Below, in pieces: positions 12,801 to 23,134 of a DNA stretch of 64,000 nucleotides. Origin of the DNA: Micromussa lordhowensis (Eukaryota > Cnidaria > Anthozoa > Scleractinia > Lobophylliidae); the NCBI GenBank assembly GCA_964020085.1, contig OZ026597.1, forward strand, positions 21,627,521 through 21,691,520. Direction: 5' to 3'. The notes below the pieces were generated by a model, which was not told where the DNA came from, ran no database searches, and saw only the letters and a list, made by a program, of their open reading frames with translations. The translations under genes and the position numbers were made by a program. Position 1 is the first letter of the stretch. The number at the start of each line of letters is the position of its first letter.

Positions 12801-15800
12801 CCAAGGAGACAAGAACAAAGTCTCCTGGAACGAGAACTCCAAGAACTAAGACATAAGAACGAAAAGCTAAAAATCGCAACAAAAGAAGCCCAGTTCTACA
12901 ACAGGGAGCTCTTCCAGTGGGATAGTGCAAAGAACTGTCCAGTGTTGAAAACTGTCCAGGAACTGAAGTCTGTGGCAGCCTCAGAAACACCTGTGTCACG
13001 CTTTGAGCCGTACACCAACGGAGATCAAAAGGTAAAAACATTATTTTTCTTTACATTCGTACCGTTTAATTAAGGTATGCTTCAAGGACGTATTATAGGG
13101 CCAAGTGCCAGTGGAATAAGAACGAGCGAAAGCGGTCGAACGAAAATGTAAATGCCGAGGCCAACAAGGTTGTGAACTGTTTGAAGGGTAACCGGTTTTT
13201 AAGCTGCTCACGAGTTCATTTAAACGAGCAGCTCAAAGTAAGCAAACTCAACAACCGAAGAATGGCCTGTCTGATAAATAAAGGATGGATTTCAAAGCAG
13301 ACAGGTTGCAATATTTCAAAAAAGGAAATGGCATTATAATTGAAGAGCAAGAACTTTATTTAAGAGATAGAAATATATACAAAATGGAAGTGTGAAAAAA
13401 TTGTGGAAACGGTGAAAGGAAAAAATGAACTAATCTAAAAGAATAGAGTAATGTTTTGGTAACAGCTTGGAGTTATTGTCTGCTTCATTAGTGTTAGCGG
13501 TGTGCCAAGATTTCAAAGTTTTTCGAATTCGGAAGTTTCCCTTATCAATTACTCTGGCATTGTTGAAGTCAATAGAGTGATTATTACGCCAAGCATGAAC
13601 TGAAATAGTAGAACATTGGTGAGACTGGAAGGTCTTTCAACGAGGAAAAAGGAACACATTCGGAGAATGTGTAAGACTGGCTGTAATATTTTTAAATTTT
13701 TCTTAACTAGATTTGCCATGTTTAAAAATTTCTGTGAACAGTTTCGAGGATGCTTCGTGCTACTTGCACGTTTTCCATGCATGAACTGAGAAGTCAATTA
13801 CATCAATCAACTTTTAACTGGGTTTCTTTTCGTCAGTTTTTGAGATCAATTCGTTTGTATATACTAAAACAACTATTCTTTGAAATCGAGGTGTATAGCG
13901 GCAGAATATTTACCTCGCATTTTCGTGGCTCGGTAAATATTATATTTACCTCGATTTCAAAGATTTTAAAGAATAATTGTTAATTATTTGCCGAGGGGAA
14001 AGTTAATTATTTACTCCACCTTGGGCGAACAATTCTTTTAGTATAACTGTCAGAGGTTAATATCAAAGACTACGAAAAAAAGCTAAAGTTTGGAAAATAG
14101 TACTTACAAGAACTCGCCTGTATGCATGTTAGTAATACAAACTCACTGTACTCAGTTGCAGCAATGGCAAATCAATTTACATGTCAATCTTAGGCGGTAA
14201 ATATCTTAAGCAAAACACTTGACTATGAAAATGGAAAATCATCAGGTACCTTTACTTGCCCTTTGGTGACTTCATGAGCAACTACAGTTATTGTCTGGAA
14301 TGTGCAGCTCTCTTCTAAGTAGAAATAAGCACTCGATTTGACGCCTTTCGTGATGGCTGGCGTTTCTCGAAACCATTGTTTCCGATTTTTAAAGGTTTTA
14401 AAACCCATTTCTTTAAAACATTTTGCTCCAAGGATGTCGAAAATCATCTTTCGAAATTCCTGATGCTTTGAATAAGCTGTAGCGGGAGTGATGTCTCTAG
14501 AATAAACGGAGATTTCATCCTCCAAGAAACAAGCCGCCATTATTACTTCCCAACAGAACAGATGTGGCTTGGCTTAGCAGCCACTCCTTTAAGTTCTATT
14601 ATCCCCCAAGGGGTGAGGGGCGCGGGGTTGTCAGATTGTCATATAATCTGCAAAACCGTGAATGAAGATCCCGCTTGATTGAACGCTTGATATCACAGGA
14701 GATCTAATCAGCCAAACTTGAAAAGTAAAACGATGAGAAGTCAAAGACTACTGCAAGGTTGATACAACGTGGTATATTTAAAACAATTTTTTGGCTGGCC
14801 AGACCACCCTTCTTCAGGTTTACATGTTACTAAGTTATAAAAATGAAATTAAAATACTATATAGTGGTGGATGTCGCAACACATATTTCGAATCTAAAAG
14901 GAGCTGCAAAAATGACGAACAAAACAAACTAAATAAAGTAAGAATAAAAAGGGTCTACATAGGTTACAAGTTTTACGATTCATCACGTCTATTCATACCG
15001 TGGGGTTCCAATGGCCCCGCTAAATCTATTAAAATGGACTCTCTGGCTTTTCTTATTGAATCACGTGAGGAGTGGATAAGTTCAAAGTGGGATCTGTTGC
15101 ATGTCAGTATGGCAATGAGTAGGATGATAAAGAACATGCTCGGCAACAGTGGTAGGTTTGGATTTAATGTTAGTTTTGTCGACAGAGCGTCTATGTTCGT
15201 TGAATCTGTCTTTGAGACGTCGCTTAGTTTCACCTATGTATTGTAAATGACAGCGGTTACACTGTATCACGTAGATTAAATTTTTGGTGTTACAGGTTAT
15301 GTGTGACTTGATTTGACGGGTTGCGCTTGTGGAGAAGAGAGTATAGTGTGTAAGACTGTTAGTAATGTAAGAACAAGTAACGCAATCTTGTCCACAGCGG
15401 AATGAGCCCAGTGGTAAACTAGTGTTGTTAGGAGTCGTGATAGTGGGTAGTTAAGCTTTAACTAAAATGTCGCGAAGGTTAGAAGTGCGTCTGTAAGCAA
15501 CGATGGATGGCAGCGTTCGGAGGAAAGTAATATGTTAAAATGTTTACGTAGTGTAATAAACACCATTAAACCTGTATTTGTAACGTTTTTTTTGTACTTT
15601 CCAATAAGAAGAACCGTCAAGTGCTTCTATTCAATCAATATATGCATATTTAACTCTTTTGGTGTTTATTCTGTTTAAAGGCTTCTGATCGAAGTTCAAA
15701 GTACTCTAACAATGACACCTTGCAATCAAACAATGATCGACTGGAGAAAGAGTTTGAGAAACTGGGAGAAAAGCTAGATTACTTGAATGACAGGAAAACG

Positions 15801-16404
15801 GAGCTCATGCAGGAGGTAACATGAATGTATTTTACAGACAGTTTTTCACTTTACACAGCCAGATTTATCAAAACTATAGCCAAAAATTATAACAACGACA
15901 CAAAAGTTGTAGGTCAGGAATTGTACACGAGTTAAGATGCAACATTTTATGCCTCGGAACAAAAACGAGTAGCCGGTGCCACGATTCGGAAAATATGCGT
16001 AGAAAACCAAGTCATTACCATCTTTGGTTAGAAAAGCCTGACCTCTGTTTTCCGTTCAGTTAGATACCGTGGTTAGCTTCTTAAGTATTTTTTTCCAGCG
16101 GCATTCTCTTATCAAACAGAAGTATACTCGTAGACTATGATTTTGATTATGATAAATTGCGCGCCACAAACAGTAGCTCACAAGTTGGGTTTTAGTCTTA
16201 TGCCGGCAGAATCATTAGCACCGTTAATTGTTTCCTTATTTCCTATGAAAATAATGTCTTCCTCTTTAACAGGCCGATGAACAAGCTGCTTATTCAGGAG
16301 GAAATTCATCTGTGACAAACACAGTTCGCGTGTACAGCAGCAGCACTAGCTACCAACAGAGACGCGACGATTCTTCGTCGCCTGGACCTAACTATTACTT
16401 CTAA
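6879..16404 (+). CDS. Giant coiled-coil rod protein with 91-residue repeats
   Basis: Coding exons: 6879-13031, 15681-15815 and 16273-16404 (TAA 16402-16404). Both introns are phase 0 with GT-AG borders; the protein is about 2,139 residues. I start at ATG 6879 because it is the first Met in the frame, its MSG start matches the upstream relative, and an acceptor-like CACTTAG lies just before it; the frame is open back to 6669 and an upstream coding exon cannot be excluded. Residues 1-50 are an acidic, Trp/Tyr/Pro-containing head. From codon 7032 to 12785, about 1,918 residues, there is no proline and the sequence is heptad coiled coil. The tail (last 43 codons) is Ser/Tyr-rich and ends PGPNYYF. 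The rod includes nine related units spaced 91 or 94 residues apart. I recognise no named family; golgin-, rootletin- or myosin-tail-like database names would reflect composition only. A filament, ciliary or tether role is inference. Confidence 0.85.
7305..9842 (+). repeat. Nine tandem coiled-coil units of 91/94 residues
   Basis: Coding repeat inside the large rod exon. Unit starts, taken at the codon aligned to the leading Val/Leu before the EMTEKC.KEK.E-type motif, are 7305, 7641, 7923, 8196, 8469, 8742, 9015, 9288 and 9570. Five consecutive spacings are exactly 273 bp (91 residues, 13 heptads), two are 282 bp (94), and the first is 336 bp because of an 18-residue insert. Each unit then reads roughly EYE.KI..LQQ.YE.KL. 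A half unit precedes the first (YQKS at 7113). Copies are diverged at DNA level, so the array is old. The last unit fades. Confidence 0.85.
13869..13981. repeat. Short inverted repeat (MITE-like)
   Basis: Arms 13878-13892 and 13948-13962 are perfect 15 bp inverted copies (CTTTGAAATCGAGGT); similarity continues outward, with one indel of about 10 bp, to AACAA.TATTCTTT at both edges. The spacer holds a further inverted pair around AATATTTACC. It sits in the 2.65 kb intron of the giant coiled-coil gene and is probably a small non-autonomous element. Confidence 0.55.
14223..14540 (-). CDS. Possible 105-residue ORF nested in an intron (unidentified)
   Basis: An ATG-started frame on the minus strand (ATG at 14540, TAG at 14223) inside the intron 13032-15680. 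The context ATAATGGCGGC is good for initiation. Composition is protein-like (mixed hydrophobic and charged, with a Cys, Trp and Phe distribution unlike the low-complexity frames around it). A donor-like GTAAAG lies inside it near the 3' end, so it might be a first exon. No domain is recognised and no downstream exon was found. It may be a nested gene, a captured exon in a transposon, or chance. Confidence 0.3.
   Translation of the reverse strand: MAACFLEDEISVYSRDITPATAYSKHQEFRKMIFDILGAKCFKEMGFKTFKNRKQWFRETPAITKGVKSSAYFYLEESCTFQTITVVAHEVTKGQVKVPDDFPFS
14756..15520 (-). mobile_element. Penelope-like retroelement relic with GIY-YIG remnant
   Basis: Read on the minus strand from about 15510 down. 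Successive frames give VAYRRTSNLRDILV, then LGSFRCGQDCVTCSY, then CNTKNLIYVIQCNRC followed by YIGETKRRLKDR and EH, and after a frame change RDSIRKARE and PHGMNRRDE. This Cys-rich linker followed by YIGET...R..EH is the GIY-YIG nuclease end typical of Penelope-like element ORFs. Frame changes and an internal stop show it is dead. Below 14830 an AGAAGGGTGGTC block resembles a 3' tail. No reverse transcriptase is present, so this is a 5'-truncated copy. It lies antisense within the host gene's intron. Confidence 0.75.
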
Positions 16405-19400
16405 ATGTTTTTAAAAGCTACGAGTTCATGCTAGCACTCAGTGTTAACTCAGACTGGAACCTCTAGCTAGTCTCTTGGTAGTGTTGAATGTCAGAGCCCA
16501 GCAATGATAGAAATGTGAATAATCATAGAATTATGTAATCATCGTTTCAGCCTCTTGGATGATCGAGTTATGCTTTAGTTATGTTATGTACAATGATGAC
16601 GCATTTGAAGGCCAAAACCCGTCAAGATGTGTTACAAATATTCGGAGGTTTGCAACACAGTTATAGTAACTGAACTTTTATTATTTGAATCAAACTACGT
16701 ATTTTAACAATATAGTTGTTTCTTGATGAACTACTCTTAAATTAGCATGTAAGCTTTTAAAGTAGCATTTATGGTCGAGTTTTGATTTCAATCACAAATT
16801 TCATTTACCAAGCGAACGTCAAGTAGCCCACGTGACACTGTGTACTCAATTCTTTGTATTTCATATTTCTTAAAATATGACTTAATTGGATTTTTTCAGT
16901 GGGAAATTAAGTTTTTATTACTGATTTACAATCATTTCATTGGTTGAATTTTCGAGGCTACAAGCTTTAAGAGCTCAACAACTAATTCAACTGAGATCAG
17001 TTAAATGGCAACTGATATTTTCTAAGAAAATTATCACGCAACATGCGCAGGTGATATTGTATGAATACAAATATAGTTATATTCCACGTCAAATATTGTG
17101 GGCATTTTTAAAGCCTTTTTAAATTTGTTTTTAGGATTTTTAAATATAATTTAGGTGGTGACTACTTTTATCAACTGTAAACATTTGTTTAAAAGGTTAC
17201 TTATTCAATATCTGTCTAGATACGTCAGAAGTTCTCACTATCATTCAGAACTTGATGTTTTTAACGCAAAGTCAATAATACCCAATAAGCAAGAGAAAGT
17301 TCAACTTCAGCTGACGTCCGTTTCACAAAAAACGGCTGTGCTTTTAAGGTTTCCTAGTCGGTGGCTACTTTTACCTAAGGACAAAAGTTGATAGGCAACC
17401 ACGTGACATATATACAATTATTTCAATATTTGATTATCAAATAGCTATGAGATTTTGTTTAATCTGTTTATCTTTACGTTTATTTCGTGTGAAATACTAC
17501 ATAATACTTCATTATACTTAATACTTAATCAACTGTAAACCTTTTTTTAAAAGGTTAGTTATTCAATATCTGTCTAGGTAGGTCCAAAGTGAACTCCCAC
17601 AGAAGACGATAAGTGCACTTCCTTAAACGAAGGTTGTTTACCATTTACTCAGAGAAACCGATTGGGCGACAGTTGTAGTAAATGGGACGCGTCAAATCCC
17701 CGAATAGAAATTTCCAAGGGGATGCGCTCGTTCTATAACCAGAACGTTTTCCCGGAAGGTAGGATCAAAGGCGATCCAAGCCAAAGGCCTGGAACTGGTA
17801 AAAATTAGCAAATGGAACGCACATTTTCCATTCCGAAATTCCGTTTGGGAATTTTGGTCTACCTTTCAAGAAATCCCGTTTTCCCGAGAAAATTTCCATT
17901 TGGGGAGACAAAATCAATCTTTCCATTTACATTCCACACGAAATTTCCGGAGTTTTTGGGTAAATGGTACACAAGCGTAATGTCATACTATTTTGCTATA
18001 TATGTAATAGAGACCTTGTTTCGAGGTTGACACTTAATATAATGGTATCCTCTGCTTTCACAGAAGAAAGATACTATTTCCACAGTTAAAACGAAGGGCG
18101 TCACGTTAAGTATAATTATTTCTTATTGCAATAAAGGTGTATTGAGTTTACAAGCCGACTAGTTATTCTGAAATGAGACGTTTGTAACTGATAAAAAGCC
18201 TAAACTGAAACATAAAAGCGCAAGCTTTTGTAATGCGGTACCAAAACAGAACATTCTTTTGTTTGAGTGCTGACCATGAATAAAACCGGTATATTGAAAA
18301 GTGTTATGTGATCCTGTTCTTTTTTAGATCTACACCCCCTCCCCCACAAAAAAAAAAAAAACAAATAGAAAGATAAGATAATAAAAAGATACATGCTAAA
18401 GGTTATACATGCTCTTAGCAGACAACAGCTAAAGACCATGATTTGTAACACAAGTTAAGTTCACTCTCGAACCACAGCCGGCGGCAGCTTAATTAACAAA
18501 GAACCATTTAGGAAACATTTTGAAGCCGTTTTTCACTTGAGGCCGGAACCTACAACTAATCCTAGTTCTTATTTTTTCCGGAACGCCGGGGATCCGGAAT
18601 CTGCTAGTAATGTTCAATGATAAATTAATTTAGGTACGGAACGACGTGGTCAGTTTTGTAAGCTAAATTTGATTGAAACGGCATGTTTTTTATTTGTCTC
18701 AAGAACTGACAAGAGTCTGTTGTTGTGTTCGTGGGGTGAAAGTTCTTGAAAACCATTCATCCAGCGCATGAAAGAAATTCTAGACTCCACAAATGGGAGA
18801 CCTAACCCAAAAAGAGTTATTCGATACAAAAGTCTTGAATATTCACGCAAGCAAGGTCAATATTCACCTTGCTTCTAAGATGTCGTTGACCCATAGCTGG
18901 TTTTGTCCTTAACTTCTCTCTCGACTTTATCCGGCAACTTTCACTAAAGACCTTTCTCGGTTGAACTTGTCATAATTTGGGAAAAAAAGCCTACTGGCTT
19001 TCAGCATGGAGCTCGTCTTTAATCTTGGATGAGTAAGCTACCCGACTGTTCCGCAGCAGCATGGCGTTTGAGAAACTGGCGTGACGCACGTGTCAGATGG
19101 ATACCTGATAGTCTTAGACCGGATTTGCGTCGCTGAGACGAAAGCTGAAGGAAGACGACGGCCCACACGTTTATGAAGATTTTCACTGAAACCGAAGTTT
19201 GGATTAAGTTTTAAGCGTCCACGATCGTCCACTGTAACTGGTAAGTGTTGGCTCAGTTATAAACGTCTTGCTTCATCTGCTATGGCTAAGTTGTGATCGT
19301 TATTTTTATTTATGGCTACCGCTGAGTAGGCAGCTCAAGTTGCGTATAACTGTAATTGACTCTGTCTTCGAATATATTGCCCTTCAAGTGTACACAACTG

Positions 19401-19981
19401 TATATCAGATATGGCAAATAACTTTAAATGGCACTGTAGTCAGCTAAAAGGGAAAGGCACGCAAGATATTTCTTGAAGTACAATTAAGCGACGATCTCCT
19501 GGCATTCCGTTTACCAAACAACCTAACCTGATTTCACACGGTCTGCACTGATCCTCGAAATCTCGAAAAATCTCTAGATACATTTTATCCTTACCAACTG
19601 CAAAACAATTCCTTTGTTATGGTCCCGTAGTTGTACCTATCTTTACCCTCTTGGTTCTGTCTTGCGTAGCTGCTCGGTAAATCAATAATCGATTTACAAT
19701 AGATTTTCGACTGCTATCAGAAATCGACAACAATCGAGTATTTACTAGACTTATGGTATTGGTTACTAGTAAGGTCAGGAAAATAAAGTTAGAAGCAAAT
19801 CATGTTTCATAACACGATAGCTTCATACTAAGGGTATCCTTTTCGCCACTGGGATTTCGTTTATGATAAAAGTTAGGAAATTCGTAAAGACGATATTTGA
19901 GAGGCAACTTTGGTTGAGTTAGATTCCAGGTTCCGTGTGCCTTCTTTATTGAAAATCTAAGTTGTTTTTACTTTTCTTTAG
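16405..19981. other. Intergenic stretch, coiled-coil gene to complement gene
   Basis: 3.6 kb without a supported coding exon. It should include the 3' UTR of the giant coiled-coil gene; no AATAAA was found close after the stop. A diverged direct repeat is present (17171-17223 and 17528-17580). A purine run of about 15 A occurs near 18347. A possible 5' UTR exon of the complement gene could end at 19240, where CTG is followed by GTAAGTG, because the coding start at 19982 is immediately preceded by a strong acceptor (CTTTTCTTTAG). Confidence 0.5.
17171..17580 (+). repeat. Direct repeat pair of about 53 bp
   Basis: 17171-17223 and 17528-17580 share the order ATCAACTGTAAAC, TTTAAAAGGTTA, TATTCAATATCTGTCTAG with a few substitutions, separated by 304 bp. 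They could be the ends of an inserted element or a local duplication; nothing between them looks like a gene. Confidence 0.6.
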
Positions 19982-22900
19982 ATGTTAAAGAGGATGACAT
20001 TTTTCACATCTACACTGATTTCCACAATTTTCCTAGTAGGATTTTCTACTTACACCATTGCTGCAGGTAAGAAAAAACCTTGATGTTGCATATTGTTTCA
20101 TGGACTTAAGCTATAAAGTAAAATGAAAGGACTTGGTCGTAATTAATCCAGAGATGCAAAAATGAAACCTGTGATTCATTTGTTAAGCTGATGCCGATGA
20201 TTAAGAGTGTGTCCATGAGAAAACCAGGCAGAACCAGGCAGGAGGTGATACAGCTCAAATCACCAATTTTGCTCGAACTTGGCATGAATGTTGGGTTTGG
20301 TGAGCAAATGATTATGCCAAGAACTTAGGTTAAAATATTTTATTCCCTTCAAGTTAGGGGGACCCCTCCAATAATGGCCCTTTGCCACTAATTTATGCAT
20401 ATTAAATTAGTTGTCTTTGATTTAGCACTTCTACAACAAAAAAGGCCATGTGAAAATGAAATCCACTGGATAATGTTCTACTATTATTAGTCTCAAAGCA
20501 CAGATATTCATTTGAACCAGACAATTCGATTTCTCTCTGTGGCTCCATCTTAAGTAAGGTACATATTTTGTAGTGTTGTGAATAGCCTTTAAGTAATGGC
20601 AAATATCTGCACTGGGAAACAGCAAATACGCATTATTCTAACATGGATAGTGAGAACAATCACTAAAGTTCTCAAAAGAGCCATAAAATGTTTGGGGACC
20701 TCAACATTTTTTTCTGTGCTGGCATACTCTTTACATAGGATTTCACGATTTTTGTCCATTTAATGGACATTCACTAGAACACGGAAGCTATTTTTTGTGT
20801 TAACCTAACTTGAAATCAACAAGAAATATCTACCTAAGTATTTTCCTATCAATATCCAGTATAAATTCGGCGAAAAGAAGCACTTGAGACATTTCCGTCA
20901 AATATTTTCAGAGCTACTTCTCACGGTTATCGATAAAACGCGGGAGAAGAAGATTCAACGTAGAAGCTCCTTACACTTAGGTTTTCAGGCGTAAAGTACA
21001 ATGGAAACATGAAATACCTACTACATACATGTCACTTGGATGCAATTTTTGTGACTCTCGCTGATTCTTGGACCGCGAAATGTCCAGTTTTGTTGCATCT
21101 GTTTCGGCGACGGTTGCTTCGACCCGAGGTTTAAAGAGAATGTCCTTTGCCATCCCGCTTTCGTCATCAGAGATATCAACATTTGTCGAAACAGCTACTC
21201 ACAAGGCCGTTAAAAATCCAGGAAGAGCTATCACTGCTGTGAGTGTTATAGGATACAAATTTCTTACAAAACGCACCACAAAACATTCCGCCATCTTTGT
21301 GGATATTAAGCGGTACAATTCGTGAAACTATACATGAAGTAGTTATCGGATTACAAGGCGTAACCGCTGAGTTTTCAAAGTCTAAGTGGACCTGGCGGAG
21401 ACATAGCTGAAAAACGATTGCGCATGCGTCACTGGCGACCCAGTCGGCCAATCACGTTCCAGATTGCTCAGTCGGCGCGACATTTGGCGCGAAAATATCG
21501 ACTTGAACAACACATTCCGAATGAAAGACCCTCGAGTCTCTTGACTTCGCAGTAAAATTTCAGTCGGTGTTCAGGTATAAAACTGTGGTGTTCAGGAGAT
21601 ATGTCTTATCACTCTTACTGGTCGGTCTTTTGCGAAAGTTTGAAGCTTATCTGGTCTACCTAACTCTTAACTGAGGTAAATTCCCTCAGTGCTATCCATT
21701 TTAGTTATATGTTTCCCTGTTTTCCCGCGCGAATTAGTGACATGCGCAATCGTTTTTCAGCTCTGTCCCTGGCGGAGTGTTTTGTGATGGGATTTAAAAA
21801 GCAAACTGTATGTTAAAGTGATCACTCTCCCTGGATTTTAAACGGCCTTTTAAGTAGCCTTTTCGACAGCTGTTGATATCTCTGATGAAGGCGGGATGGC
21901 AATGGATATTCTCTTTAAACTTCGGGTCGAAGCAACGGAACAGATGGCACAAAACTGCATGGACATTTCTTCAATCCAAGAATCAAAGAGAGCGCAAAAT
22001 CGCGTCCAAGTGACATGTGTAATCGCTGTATGTAGTAGGTGTTTCTTGTTTCAATTTTATTTTACGCCTGAAAACCCAAGTTAAGGGAACTTATGCGTTG
22101 AATCTTCTTCTTCCGCATTTTTTCGATATCGAGAGAATGTCACAAATGTACTTCAGTCTCAAGTTCTCTTTTTCGCCGAATTTATACTGCATATTGATAG
22201 GAAAATACTAAGGTAGATATTTCTTGCTAGTTTCGTGTTAGGTTAAGACAGAAAAATGGTTTTTGTGTTTTAGTGAATGCTCATAAAGTGGCCAAAATTC
22301 GTGAAGTCCTATTTAAACAGTATGCCAGCACATAAAAAATGTTGAGGTCCCCAAACATTTTATGGCTTTTTTAAGAACTTTAGTGATTGCTCTCACTATC
22401 CATGTTAGAATAATGCATATTTGCTGTTGCCCAGTGCAGATATTGGCCATTAATTAAAGGCTATTCACAACACTACAAAATATGCACCTTACTTAAGATG
22501 GAGCCGCAGAGTGAAATCAAGTTGTCTGGTTCAAATGAATATCTGTGCTTTGAGACTAATAATAGTAGAACATGATCCAGTTTATTTCATTTTCACACGG
22601 CCTTTCTTGTTATAGAAATGCTAAATCAAAGAGAGCTAATTAAATATGCATAAATTAGTGACAAAGGGCCATGTTTGGAGGTAGTCCCCCTAACTTGAAG
22701 GGAATATAATATTTTAACCTAAGTTCTTGCCATAATCATTTACTCACCAAACGCAACATTTAGGCCAAGTTTGAGCAAAATCGGTGATTTGAGCTGTATC
22801 ACCTCCTGCCTGGTTTTCTCATGGACACACTCTTAAACATGTTTCAGAAAGGGTGTAACGACGGTGGTAAATAAATAAGAGGGTTAGGGAGGGTGTAACT

Positions 22901-23102
22901 GCAGTGGAGCTACTATTACAAAAATGCGACAGTTTGTATATAAAATAAGTAATTTGGTTTTATCAACTGAGTTGATAATGTGAATTGGCCACCGTAAAGA
23001 GATTCGAAAGCCAAGCTCAACCAAAGCTCAACCAAAGTTGGCTAAGGTGGCGAATTCACATTATCATCTCTGTTGATAAAACCAAATTATCTTGTGATAC
23101 TC

Positions 23103-23134
<32 letters not shown>

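Noticed and set aside
21068..22084. Two plus-strand frames of 85 and 62 codons as a gene
   Set aside because: They are opposite arms of the TTAA palindrome at 20201-22836; no conserved protein is recognisable.
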